This document shows, piece by piece, positions 12,841-23,999 of a stretch of 64,000 bases of DNA. Under the pieces are notes generated by a model, which made no database searches, was not told where the DNA came from, and saw nothing but the letters and a program-made list of their open reading frames with translations. This DNA comes from Parasponia andersonii (taxonomy: Eukaryota > Streptophyta > Magnoliopsida > Rosales > Cannabaceae): positions 352,242 through 416,241 of the forward strand of contig JXTB01000306.1 of NCBI GenBank assembly GCA_002914805.1. Reading direction: 5' to 3'. The position numbers were made by a program, and so were the translations under genes. Position 1 is the stretch's first letter; each line of letters starts with the position of its first letter.

Positions 12841-14400
12841 TAATAATTTTACCCAGTTATCTAACTTACTTAGTAACCTAAAATCAGTTATGTAAGCATG
12901 TTCATATTTTGTATGTGAGTAGCTCTACTATCCTATATGAGATGTTACTAAGATCATGTAATTAAATACTCTATATAGAATATGCATGCAACATTATTCA
13001 TATAAGAATCAAGTATTAGCAAAATTTAATAAAATAGAGAAATTAATGATTATCAATCATTCTAGCATTTATTATTATTTAATAATTGAATAGTCTTTTC
13101 ACAAAAGATATTATTAAATAATAAGTGTGAGAGATAATATTCAAGTTTAAATAATTAAGATTTTCACAAAATCTAATTTATTTAATTAAAAGATTTAATC
13201 CAAATTAAATCTCCTTGAATATTTCAAAGTTCGAATTTGACTTTTGAATTTAAATTTTGAATTATAAATATAATTATCTCATGATTAAAATATCTCTTAC
13301 TAATTGGATTTTCAAATTTGAAGATATCTCATAATTTTCAAATCATTATTTTAATCTCATTTAAATAAAATATAAACTTTCTATTTAAATTTAAATTAGA
13401 TAATATATATATTTACTAAATAAAATCTTCACAAGATTTAAATTAGATATGTAGATGATTTAATAAAATTAAATCTCTACAAATATCTATTAATTTGAAT
13501 TTGACTTTTAAATTTCAAATTACATATTAATTATCACATAATTAATATTAATTATCTAAAGACTAATCACATTAAATCTGTTAGATTATCTCTAGATTTA
13601 AATTCAACATTTGAATTTCAAATCTTTAAGTTAATTATTAGATAACTTATGTCTAGATAATCTTTTGAAAATTTAATCTTATTAAATCTTCTAGATTATC
13701 TCTAGATTTGAATTCAACATTTGAATTTCAAATCATAAATTAATTATCAAATAATTAACATAGTAATATTATCCAATCACATAAATTTAAATTTAAATTT
13801 TTCTTATAATATCGAACATCATTTCTAATCTTATTAGAAATAAATAGAAAGTTCAAATTTTAGCCAAATATGAACTTATCTCATAATTTCTAATTATCCA
13901 TTTAAATCTCATTAAAGTAAATTACTAGCTTTAAATTCAAATTCAAAAGTTTAAATATTATCACGTAATATCTATTTAATAATCTCCTATTTATTTAAAT
14001 TAATTATCTCATATTTTATTTAAATAATCATTATCTAATAATGATAACTGACAGGATTTGATTTTCTTAAATAGTGGGATCTTATCCTATTTAAATTTGA
14101 AATCAAATTTATTTATATATGTGATCTTGATCATATTTAAATAGTCATTTAAATTTCCTTGAATCAAGTGATCTTATCCTTAATTTAAATCTTTCCATAA
14201 ACTAAGGATATTATCCTTAATTTAAATTCAAATATTTAAATTTAAAAATTAGAGAATATAGGATTTTCTGATAAAATCTTATCATATGAGATTAGTTACC
14301 AAATTTGAATTTCAAAAATTAGATAAAGTAACTAATTCAAATTTCCTTAATTATCCCTAATTCGAAATTCAAATAAGGAAATTTAAAATAGGAAATTATC
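12840..14400. repeat. Very AT-rich block with AAATTT-type repeats in copia-2
   Basis: About 1.5 kb of nearly pure A/T made of short palindromic words (aaatttaaattt, ttgaatttcaaat). Longer near-direct repeats share the core gattatctctagattt...attcaacatttgaatttcaa, near 13588 and 13702, about 114 bp apart. No coding signal. Confidence 0.65.
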
Positions 14401-14409
14401 TGAAATAGA

Positions 14410-14965
14410 TCATCTGACGTCAACGGCATCGGTATGCCGATTGGAACGTTGGAACAAGACAGAATGGGATCCGTTAGGAAGACGATGGCCTTGAGGCACC
14501 ACATAGCTACACATGGGACAAATCCCATGCATCCATGTGCTAGTGAAGCGCCTATATGGCCACCATGCAAGATGACACATACATGGCCATGCATGGGACA
14601 AATCCTATGCGTCCACATGTTTGCAAAGCGTTTATGTGACTGCCATGCAAGACGCACGCATATGGCTCACCGAAGCAGGGCGAAGCCCGTATGGCCACGT
14701 GAGTAGGACAAAACGGCCGTGGGATGAAGCCATGCGGCCACGGAAAAGGGGAAACACCTGTGCGACTAGTGCACAAGGTGCCACCCGCGCGGCCACAGGA
14801 GTAAGGCAGTACCCGTGTGGCCACTAAACAGGGTGCCACCCGACGGCCAGCATGCAGGGTTGCTCTCACGCAGCCAATATGGGGGTTGCCACCCGCATGG
14901 CTAGCGAGCAAGTCTCCCCGCCTTTGCACACTCGGGTGGCAAACACGAATCTTAGCATACGCCAC
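14410..14965. repeat. GC-rich degenerate tandem-repeat block
   Basis: A 550-bp GC-rich island inside AT-rich sequence. Two adjacent units starting catgggacaaatcc at 14512 and 14592 repeat with a period of 80 bp. Further on, variants of ggccac, gggtgccaccc and catgcaag recur in looser spacing to 14940. In copia-2 orientation it lies downstream of the primer-binding site. The open frames crossing it are repeat artefacts. Confidence 0.6.
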
Positions 14966-15337
14966 GTATTGTTTTCGAATCCGAAAAATTCCTAATTTAA
15001 TTGTTAATAGTTTTTCTCAAAAACTACAACACAATTAAAGATCAAACGACTTTCTATATATAGTTTTATCAAGAACATAGAACGTAAAAATATAGAAAAT
15101 CAAGAACATGCTATAATCATAATAAAAAATGAAAGATACATGATCATAAACATGTAGTAACATCTAATTGATTATCACTTAAACTCATTAAATCAATCAA
15201 TCATCATACATAATGGAGCATACTCATAAACATTAATAAGACCATATATAACTACAGAGATCATCATAGAAATCAAAGATAATCAAACGAAAGAGAATTA
15301 ACATGAACAAGATATATTATATCATTGAAAACCTTTG

Positions 15338-15349
15338 CTCTAGTACTAA
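15338..15349 (-). other. copia-2 primer-binding site
   Basis: The reverse complement reads tagtactagagc, close to the copia initiator-Met tRNA site tggtatcagagc. It begins one base inside LTR B. Confidence 0.6.
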
Positions 15350-15350
15350 T

Positions 15351-17015
15351 TGCTAGAAATTTCGGAAACTAATTTTGAAAAATGATTCTATCAGAAACGA
15401 TTTTCGTAGTTTTGTAAACAAATTAAGAATACAAAATAATTGGTATTTTAAATTTTTCTTGAAACTTTACAAAACAAAACGTAGGATCATTAATCTAATA
15501 TAAATCAATTTATAGATCTTAGTTTAGATAAAACCTGGAAGTGCTTCACAACCATTGAGCCTTCTCGTCTATTCTCTGGAGCCCGTTGAATGATCCAATG
15601 TGTGGACACCTTCTTGATTCCCAACAAGAGGTGAGCAAACGATCCGGAAGACGCTCTTCCTTCTCCTTGATTGCACGTCTACGGTCATAGGTATCTCTCC
15701 CTCAGCGGCCATGAACGAACACGAGATTTCTCCTGCGGTAGCTCGGTTCTCTCTCATTCTTTCTTTTCTCTCTGTTTTTCAAAAAACACAGTCACTATGA
15801 CTGTAGTAGGTGTGTTACTACCTTACAAAGGCTTAGGAGAACTTTTCTGATAAGTATTAGAGAGATGTAAACCCTAATAAACTTATTGGACTCAATAGAC
15901 CATTCAATTAGTTATTGGGCTACATATAAGCTAGACAAGAGACCTTATGGATTGAAATAGTCTAAGCTCCAATGAGCTAACTATCTATAATCATAATTAA
16001 CTTTTAATTTTGATTGAGCCTTGTCCATTAATATTGGGGTACTCTACTATAAGCCCAATATTGCACTCTTAGACTAAATGTCATATATTTTCTATGAAAC
16101 GAATTAACACTTTAATTAACTTGATCTATTTAGCATAAACTATACCTGCAGATATACCCCTGATGCAATGCCGTATTAGTGAGGTGAAATTACTGTGTTA
16201 CCCCTATAGTAAAAGTTTACCTTTGAGTTGGCATTTTTTATCTAATGGATAATGATTGACTACGATGTTTGTAACTATCCAAACAAACAAAGTCAAATTC
16301 ACAAAGTGAATACTTGGTGTATAGTTTTTATTATCCAAGTCCTTGAAAAGCCTCAAAATGACATTATATGCATAGTGTCCAAATCATGAAGGGCGTTCTC
16401 ATCAATTCACAAATCTTATCTTCTAAGATACCGGAGTTCGAACCATATAATTAAAACTAGTTCTTGAATAAGTCAAAAAGATAAAACTCATAAAAACAAG
16501 TTTAACAATCACTAGGATTAAGGTAATCTTGTAAAAGTGCTAGATTAGTGAAAGATAGGATATTGAGTTACAACACTTAACCTCAAATTCTATTTTCACT
16601 TGGTCCAGTACAATGCACTTATAACTTTCTTATAATGTATTAGTGTTTCTATCTGATGTTAGATACTTCAATTATTGGAGTCTTCATCAATTCTATTGAA
16701 ATAGACAATTGTATATTCTATGGCAAAATAAAATATTCCCTCTTTATTTGCAAAATGTGAACTTTTAATTTAGACATAATGAAATAAATAATTTAGTCTT
16801 TCACATGTGAACACTTTACACGAATAATTCTTTATTACTCATTATTAGTCTTAGAAACTTTTAAACGTTTACATAATAGAAAATATAAACATCACATGTA
16901 TATAATTGAGACATAATATAGAATTTATTAATAACAAATAGATAACACTTAAATCCAATAAACATTGTTTAAAATGCCAAACAAAGAAATAGCTTTCTAG
17001 GGCATATTCCCAACA
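15351..17015 (-). repeat. copia-2 LTR B (5' LTR in element orientation, 1665 bp)
   Basis: Full-length LTR, tgctag...cccaaca on the plus strand. The partner LTR A matches from 15479 on. It directly abuts a third, diverged LTR of the same family at 17016. Confidence 0.85.
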
Positions 17016-18044
17016 CCATATGCCCACAATCATAATTTACTCTTAATTATGATTGAGTTTTGTCCATTAGTATTCGTGCACACCACTATAAGCCCAATAC
17101 TAAACTCTTGGACTAATGTCATTTATTTTCTATTAAGCTTATTATCAAATGATTAGCTTGATCCATTTAATGTATACTATACCTGTAGACATACCTCTAA
17201 TGCAATGCCGTACTAGTTGGGTGAAATTATCGCATTACCCCTCTAGTACATATTTATTTTTGAGTTGTCATTTTTCATCTAATAGAGAATAGTTGACTAC
17301 AGTGTTAGTATCTATTTATACTAACACAATCAAATTCACATAGTGAATACTGGAGCTCTGATTTATATTATCCAAGTACTTGAAAAAACTCAAAGTGACA
17401 TTATATTCATGGTATCCATCATGAAAAACGTTCTACACATATTATATGTCTTATCTTCCAAGATACTAGAGTTCGAACCATAAAACGGAACTAGTCCTTT
17501 AGTAACTCAAAAAGGCAAAACACATGAAAGTAAGTTCCTTAATCACTAGGATTAAGGTTTTCTATAATAATGCTAGATTAGTGAAATTAGAAATTTGAGT
17601 TACGACATTTAACCTCAAATTCCAATTTACTATTCGATGCAGTTATAACTTTCTTATAATACACTAATGTTTCTATCCAAAGACTCACTTCGATAATTGG
17701 AAACTTCATTAATCAAATAGACAACACTACATTCTATGGCATAGTAAAGTATTCCATATTCAATATACAAAATACAAACAATTTAATTTAGACAAAATAA
17801 AACAAAGAATATAATGTCTCCTACATATGAATTCATCATAGGATTAATTCTTTATTACTCATTGCAAGTCTCAGAATCTTTTAGATGTTTGCATAAGACA
17901 AACATACTCATCACATGTATATCAATAGGATATAAATGAAATAAAAATTCATAATATAGAATTTATTAATAACAAATAGATAATAAATAATCCGATAATA
18001 TTGTTTATAATGTCAAAACTGCTTTATAGGATATTATTCCAACA
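17016..18044 (-). repeat. Third, older LTR of the copia-2 family (partial)
   Basis: Begins atgcccacaatcataattta and can be aligned to 8350-9391 and 15985-17015 (for example taagccca, atacctctaatgcaatgccg, caaatagataa). It ends with the family terminus ttccaaca at 18044. It is more diverged than LTRs A and B and lacks about 600 bp. This fits copia-2 having inserted into an older LTR of its own family. Confidence 0.75.
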
Positions 18045-18640
18045 TAAAAAGGGAAACAGAGAAGGAAAATCGAGTCATGTGCGAGGAAAGAGAGAGTAAG
18101 TGAGGTGAATTTTTTTAGGAGGACCCTACGTGCATTTGAAAAACAAATTAAAAAGTTTTACAATTTGAGAGTTCTAATTATTTTTATAGATTCATATTTC
18201 TTGTATAGCTTGAACTCATCGCTAATACATTGTTAATTTGTTGTACTTTGTCTTGTGACATTGGTATTATCGAATCACATTAAAGCTTTTTGTGCTTAAA
18301 TATTTGCATTGAAATAAACCTAATAGAATCTATTTAAATAATAATAATAATAATAATAACCGTAGGGTTGTGTCATTTTTCATAAATGAAACGAGACCTC
18401 GTATTGGCATGTAGTCAAGAGTATGTCCACCGCCAGTCAAGACTATTTTGACCTCAGAGTAACGCACCAATAAATGATTATGCAAAATTGAGTTTTTCCA
18501 AAATTTAGGTTTAAGTGGTCCTTGACATAAGGTCCGAAAATTCTTGACTCAGGATCAAAGTTCACTTAAACTGGAATCAAAGAGAACTTGACCTAGGGTC
18601 AAGGTTCACTTGACCATCACTTGATGGTATTTGACTTAAT
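18045..18640. other. Intergenic, with an (AAT)n run and short palindromes
   Basis: No gene seen. (AAT)n lies at about 18339-18358. From 18525 the words cttgaccta/gggtcaag start to recur (see the palindrome entries). Confidence 0.5.
18525..18625. repeat. Cluster 1 of CTTGACC...GGTCAAG palindromes
   Basis: Repeats of a short inverted repeat: cttgacctagggtcaagg is a near-perfect dyad with CTTGACC/GGTCAAG arms and a 3-4 nt centre. Degenerate copies lie on either side (cttgacataaggtcc, cttgactcaggatcaaag). Confidence 0.6.
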
Positions 18641-18657
18641 ATTTTGCTATTTCTCAG

Positions 18658-18802
18658 TGGAGACCGCAATTTGTTTGTCATCAAGTATACTGAGTTCATG
18701 CTGTCCGATGAGCCAGTTGCCAATATCAATGTCCAGAGGATAGAATACTTCTATCATAAGCTTGCGTACGAGGACTATGCCGAAATTGATAGAAAAGAAT
18801 GA
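18658..18802 (+). pseudogene. ULP1/SENP-type protease C-terminal exon fragment
   Basis: After an acceptor-like ttctcag, an open frame of 48 codons reads GDRNLFVIKYTEFMLSDEP ... EYFYHKLAYEDYAEIDRKE and stops at 18800-18802. This resembles the last exon of plant ULP1-family (C48) peptidases, where the block is GDCG(L/V)F.IKY.E followed by a helix with R..LA.E.Y. The catalytic Cys-Gly of that block is Arg-Asn here, so the fragment could not be an active protease. No upstream exons (the His and Asp part) were found nearby. It is probably a relic of a transposon-carried ULP gene. The family call rests on pattern memory, not on a search. Confidence 0.55.
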
Positions 18803-19029
18803 GTCAATTTAGGGAAACAAAGACAATATTTTATTTTTGTTGTGGTTTAGACAAATTATTTTTTTCGCTTGTGATTTCTACAGTTACTGAACAACATGTA
18901 ATTTTTACTTATGTTTATTGATATTGGTATAACTACCATTTTACCAAAACTCATCTATTCAATAGATGTTTAAATGAAATTTAGCTCATTTGATAAAGAC
19001 CTTATTTATTACTTTAGGTTAAAAACAAT
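18803..19029. other. AT-rich spacer between palindrome clusters
   Basis: Follows the ULP-like exon. Nothing recognised. Confidence 0.4.
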
Positions 19030-19235
19030 TTATGTCACAGTCAGGGTTATCTTGACCCTAGGTCAGGAACAACTTGACTCCAAGTCAAAAACAACTTTAC
19101 CACTGGCCAAGATGCTAAATACCACTTCAGTTTAGATCATGTAAAACTTGACCTAAGGTCAAGTAAAATTTCAACCTAAGTGAAAAATAATCTAACCCCA
19201 CCCCAGGTCAAGTAATACTTAACCTGAGGTAAAAA
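19030..19235. repeat. Cluster 2 of CTTGACC...GGTCAAG palindromes
   Basis: cttgaccctaggtcagg (19049), cttgactccaagtcaaaa (19073), cttgacctaaggtcaag (19148, perfect 7-bp arms with a 3-nt centre) and further decayed copies to 19230. Same unit as cluster 1. The two clusters flank the ULP-like exon. Confidence 0.6.
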
Positions 19236-20900
19236 TCTTTTTAACAATAGCTTCAGCTGTTCAATGGATTTTGATAAATACAAGCACATAAAACTGTGCC
19301 CAGAGCAGTAACGAGATTTATAAGATATTAAGAAAATGATGAATATACTAAAATATGGAATTTTTTTTCACAATAGTACCTAGATCAATATTATAGATCA
19401 CCTTCAAATATTACTCACTCATTATCAACCATAAAAAATCATTCTTGAACAAAACTTCATTACTTATCTTAAAATTCCGAAAAATCCCTTTAAATAATCT
19501 AAACTTCTTTCTAGTCGAATTCTTTTATAAAATAATAAAATGGTTGTCAAGAAATAGAGAAACTGATAGCTGGAGAGAGAGAGCGAAACCATCAACAAGA
19601 AAAGAGAGAGAGACAACAAGAATAGAGGAAAGAGAGGAAACAAGGGATATAAAAAAGAAAAGGCACAGAAAGATAGAGAGATTAATTAGAAAATAGAGGA
19701 AAGAGTAGTTCATGTTTCTCATAGAATGGAAACCTAAGATTTGACTATAGAGAGAGAACTGAAGAAGAAGAAATGAGAAAAAGAAAGAGAAAACAAAACT
19801 AGAAAATTAAAAAAGAGGTGCCAAAATAAAATGATATCATGCTATTAGCATTAATTTCTCGCACCTACTAAGTCCTTTTAGCTAAGGATAGGCATTGAAT
19901 CCTAGTTTTTTCTCTCTATTGGGTCCTAAGTTTCAGTCCCAAAATTATCGCTATTTCAACATGGTCCTAAAAAGACTACTAATCCTATTCATGTCCTTTT
20001 CTCATATTACAGTGCCTGGTAGGAGGAAGTCCAGAGATAGCGCCAAGTGTCAACTGGAGTTGAGCCAGCATTCAGGTATATTAAGCAATTTAATAACCTT
20101 TTATTAAATGTAGTAAAGAATAATGACACAATATTACGTACCCTTTAAATATCTTTTTGTCCCTCGCGCCATAACTTAAAAAGCAATGATGGCAACTATA
20201 TACTATAGTCCACTCAAAATATAATGTATAAATCTCATTGATGTCATAACCGCGTGGACAGAACTAAAGGAGGCATCCATTTTAGACTTTTAGTCTCTCT
20301 AAAAACATGGTACACTTTTGAAAGAAAGCCACATAATATCAGAAAAAACAGAAATCAGTAAAGTGAACGAAAATTTAGACATAGATATAAAAATGCAAAA
20401 AGAGAACGAGACACAGAACTAACCCATTGAACTTGAAGCTAGTAAATTGCATGCAAAAAAAAAAAAAAAAGGAACCATAACATGAGATACATAGTGAAGT
20501 GTAGATATTACATTTATAGTTTTTTTTCTTTAAAAAGAAATCTTTGCTCTGATTTTATAATAGGTCAAGGAATATCCATTGTCATCAATTTCAGCAACTT
20601 TGTCGCACTAGTACGAAAAGATAAATGCCAGATGGTCATAGAGCCGAATCTTAAAACAAAAAAGGCATACAGTACCTTTCGATTACAGAATGAAATCGGA
20701 GGAAGAGAAATGGAAAATGCGTTATAGAGTCATGTTGCTTTGTGTTCAGTCACAATGATTCCTTCAACACGGCAGTATTTGAACTTGTTCCATCGAAGAT
20801 CAGACGCAAACAGACCGACACTTTTTAGCACCTTTTTTTTTTTTTCCCCCCTCTTTTTTACGAGAGATAGAAAGTTAAGATATAAATCAAGTTGTAGTAA
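19236..20900. other. Intergenic, purine-rich tract, no gene
   Basis: A GA-rich tract at 19555-19800 (agagagaga words) accounts for the open frames there. A 60-bp open segment at 20011-20075 is bordered by ag and gt but matches nothing I know. Poly-A runs lie at 20454-20470 and a T/C run at 20828-20856. No supported gene. Confidence 0.45.
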
Positions 20901-21420
20901 AATCCATATAAGAACACCAAACTAAGATGACCAAGCATGAAATAAAGATCGAAGATTGATCTATTCGACACTAAATCCAATCAACACATAAACCGGTAAA
21001 GCAACGAAGAAAGAAACAAAGCAGAAATTCCGTGGTTCGATCTTAAAGATGGGAGTGCAGGGAATTCCACTATGTAATCACAGTTTTACAAGACTTTCAC
21101 AGAAGATGTCTATACGAAAAACTTAATAGAACTCTCTCAGTACATGTCCCCAGAGCTTTTTCTCTCACAAAGACCTTTCTCACTCTTAGCAAACTGTTTA
21201 TACAAAACTGAAAGTTACATTACAATCTTCTATGCATTAATCACCCTTATATAATCTTTGATTAAGCTTAAGTCTTGGATTCAATCAGGCTGCTCTCACG
21301 TGTTTTAACTAATTCAACAGTCTTGCCTATGACAGTTACAAGTCCTACTAACTTATGTTGTGTCAGAACTTCTCCATAGATTCCAATCTGAAGACATTTT
21401 AAAAGCATATACTGGTCGTA
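20900..21420 (-). repeat. Probable copia LTR relic (TATA-to-U5 part)
   Basis: On the minus strand this reads like the downstream half of a Tork/Angela-type copia LTR. A tatataaggg TATA-like box near 21255 is followed by a pyrimidine/GA leader, then a tgattacatagtggaattcc block near 21075 and gatcgaaccacgg near 21040. The last two are familiar U5 landmarks (the 'atagtgga ... ccgaaccacg' pattern). No interior and no second LTR were found, so it is a solo LTR or fragment. Borders are uncertain. Confidence 0.45.
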
Positions 21421-22157
21421 GGTTTAATGGTTACAATCCATAAAAAATCAACTCAAACAAAGAAGCGGAATACCAGATTTAGAATAATCAATTGAAACTT
21501 ATATTGAAAACTTTAATAGCAAACCTTAGTAATAACTTTCTCCCTGGAAGTGTCCTCCTGTTGCACTCTGTTCTCATCTTGTATTTCTTTTGAGTCTAGA
21601 TGCTATTTTACATATGCTTTGTATCTCCATTTTGAGAACATAACAGAGTTATCAGCAATCTGAAAAAGTCATTCACATTACTCATTATGCAGATAATTAA
21701 GACTTATCTGGTTAAAGCACTAATCAGAACAATTTTAGTGCAGGAATTTTTTACCATTAAATGACATCACACAAGCTTTTGTGCAAAAGGACTATTATTC
21801 TGGACATTATCGCGGCCTAGACATCAAACTTTGAAGATGGTACTATAATGGAATCATCTCAGTTCTGTTCAAGTCAACTAAACTCAACAAGCTTTTATTT
21901 CAAAAAGGTTAGGAATGTTTGCTTGGATAGACAACAATAGAAAAAGAAACCTATAAAAAAATAACTGACGAAAAGCATCATGATAAAATAGCTTCAAAAC
22001 CAAAGATGTAGTACGTATCATTTCTGGATGTTCGGTTTGTATGAACATATGAATATATTCATCTCATCAGTGTATATATAAAAGAACGAGAAAAGTAACT
22101 ATGTCGAATGCAATCTTGTTTCCACACTGTAAGGAAGCGCTCATTTTAATTTGGTGA
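21421..22157. other. 3' flank of the NBS-LRR relic, no clear gene
   Basis: AT-rich sequence. A minus-strand open stretch near 21540-21610 (KEIQDENRVQQEDTSREK) looks helical but has no recognisable family. No leucine-rich repeats continue here. Confidence 0.35.
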
Positions 22158-22231
22158 TCAGCAAGAGGGAAGAAATGTGAAGTAATAAACAATAACAGTG
22201 ACCAGACAAGCGTCAAGAAAGAAAAAATTAC

Positions 22232-23999
22232 CTTGATGTCGAAGATCTCTTAAATCCTTAATTCGAAACCCACTATGCTCATCACCCAAAACAATTTGAG
22301 GCAATGTTTGCAAGTCTATCATATTACACATTTGTAGTGGCATCTCTTTCAAAGGTACTTCTGTAATATCTAGATGTCGCAAATTAATTAGATTTCCCAT
22401 ATCAGCTGGGAGTTGCGTAAGCTTTTTACAATTTGACAATAGTAGAGTTTGCAAATTGTTCAAGGTACAAATACAATCGGATATCTTCTTCAATTTCGTG
22501 TAAGAAAAGTCCAAGTACCTTAGGTGTCTCAAACTGCCAATAGAATCTGGCAATTCTTCAATAGAAGACTCACATAGAGAGAGTACTCTTAAGCACTGTC
22601 CAATGGTTAGCAATAATTCATGCGGTGCCAAGTAGTCTGCAAATCTAAATGACGTTAAGAGTAATGCTACAAAGGTGCGCAAGCACTTGGCTGTTGATAA
22701 AACCTCAACTTCATATGACTGTTGAAATCCTCTCCTATATGGCAAGTGACGAGTCTTACTTGTAAGCTTATGCAAGTCATTACCATAATCCCACCTGAAA
22801 CAAAATTCACCAGAAACAAATGCAGCTAAATCATGCATTAGGAGAGTGGATTCATCCTGGCTTGATCGGTCTAACAGTGACCTTGATAACAGATCTTGGA
22901 AGTACTCTTCTCCAACTTCCTCCAGTCTCTTTCCTTTTCTATTAGGATGTAAAAGACCTTCAGCCATCTATGGCAAGATTACTTTTTCCTTTTCAAATTC
23001 ATAATCTTTGGGAAACATTGAGCAATAAGCAAAACAACGCTTTAGATGAGCAGGTAGATGACGACAAATCAACCATAATGCAGGAAAAATGTAACCCTCC
23101 TCTTCATACAACTCCCACATGTCACTTTTCATTATGCTCTCTCATGGCTTTGGATTTCGTTCCGAACGCAATGAGCCACCGATGGATTTTACTGTTAACG
23201 GAAGTCCCTTGCACTTCTTCACAATTTCTCGACCAATTACTCGGAGATTCGGATATGCATCAGTCTCTTTATCATTACTAAAGGCGTGTTTTACAAATAA
23301 TCGCCAACAATCTTCATATGAAACTCCTGCTAGGTGATGTGCCATCGCATTGGTCATAATTGACGCAACAATACTACTACGTGTGGTTGCAATAATCTTG
23401 CTTCCACGAGCTCCAGATTCAAAGCAACTCTCTAACACATCCCATAAAGTATAATTCTCGTTCCAAACATCGTCGTGAATGGATAGAAACTTCTTTCCCC
23501 TCAAGGCTTCTTTCAATTTGAGTTGAAGTTGAAATAGGTCCTCAAAACAACATTTTTGGGAAGTTACGCTTTCAAAAATTACTTTTGTTATCTTGAAAAT
23601 ATCAAAATTATCTGATACAGTAACCCAAGGCTTGATTCAAAGTGTTTTTTGCCTCTGTCATCATTGTAAATTAACTGAGCAAGTGTGGTCTTTCCAATAC
23701 CACCCATGCCAACGATAGGAATAACCGATATCTTAGTGTCACTAATAATATTCGATAGCAAAAACTTAATAATGACTTCTTTATCCTCATCCCTTCCATA
23801 AACATTTGATTCTTTCACCAAAGGAGCAGGTGGTCTCTGCAATGGTTTGTTTGGAGCACGTTCTTTCAGACCAAGAGCGTCCTTTTGATCTACAAGAATC
23901 TTTATCTATAAGAATCTTTAAGCTCTCAAGAATATCCTCTATCTGGGACACTATTCTGTTGTCAAATGCAGTAAACATACTTGGGATGATTTTCATAAG
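22232..23999 (-). pseudogene. CC-NBS-LRR disease-resistance gene relic (RGA type)
   Basis: A minus-strand host resistance gene. In order it shows the end of the CC/linker (MKIIPSMFTAFDNRIVSQIE, from 23996), [20 protein letters not shown], the P-loop [17 protein letters not shown] (about 23680-23715), kinase-2 IHDDVWNENYTLW (about 23460-23495; usually LDDVWN) and RNBS-B GSKIIATTRS. RNBS-C, CKGLPLTVKSIGG (GLPL) and LKRCFAYCSMFPKDYEFEKE follow, then MHD in LLMHDLAAFVSGEF (about 22835) and about four leucine-rich repeats (RVLSLCESSIEELPDSIGSL...). I see about four lesions. Frame changes lie near 23870, 23640 and 23150, and a stop near 22970 replaces the Trp of LLWMAEG. The first ~130 residues are missing because a gypsy LTR begins at 24000. 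The LRR domain stops at a donor-like caag/gtaa at 22232. The family is usually 900-1300 aa. It is a pseudogene. Confidence 0.92.

Larger units (their letters stand above)
7857..17015 (-). mobile_element. Ty1-copia fossil 'copia-2', minus strand, 9.2 kb
   Basis: Two long direct repeats, about 7857-9391 (LTR A) and 15351-17015 (LTR B), frame an interior read on the minus strand. LTR B ends (plus strand) in cccaaca, giving the common copia start TGTTGGGAATATGCCCTAGA on the minus strand. A tRNA-Met-like primer site, the reverse of gctctagtacta (15338-15349), lies next to LTR B. Pol pieces follow in copia order: GAG-pre-integrase, integrase, RT, RNase H. LTR A lacks about 125 bp at its outer end, where copia-1 joins. 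The element is heavily broken with many interruptions. The LTRs differ by roughly 10-15% by eye, so it is old. Confidence 0.88.

Noticed and set aside
14337-15038. Six overlapping open frames of 60-137 codons on both strands
   Set aside because: They arise because this GC-rich repeat block has few stop codons. The translations are Cys/His/Trp-rich nonsense and no frame is favoured.
19445-19722. Arg/Glu-rich frame and its hydrophobic antisense partner
   Set aside because: Both come from a GA-rich low-complexity tract.
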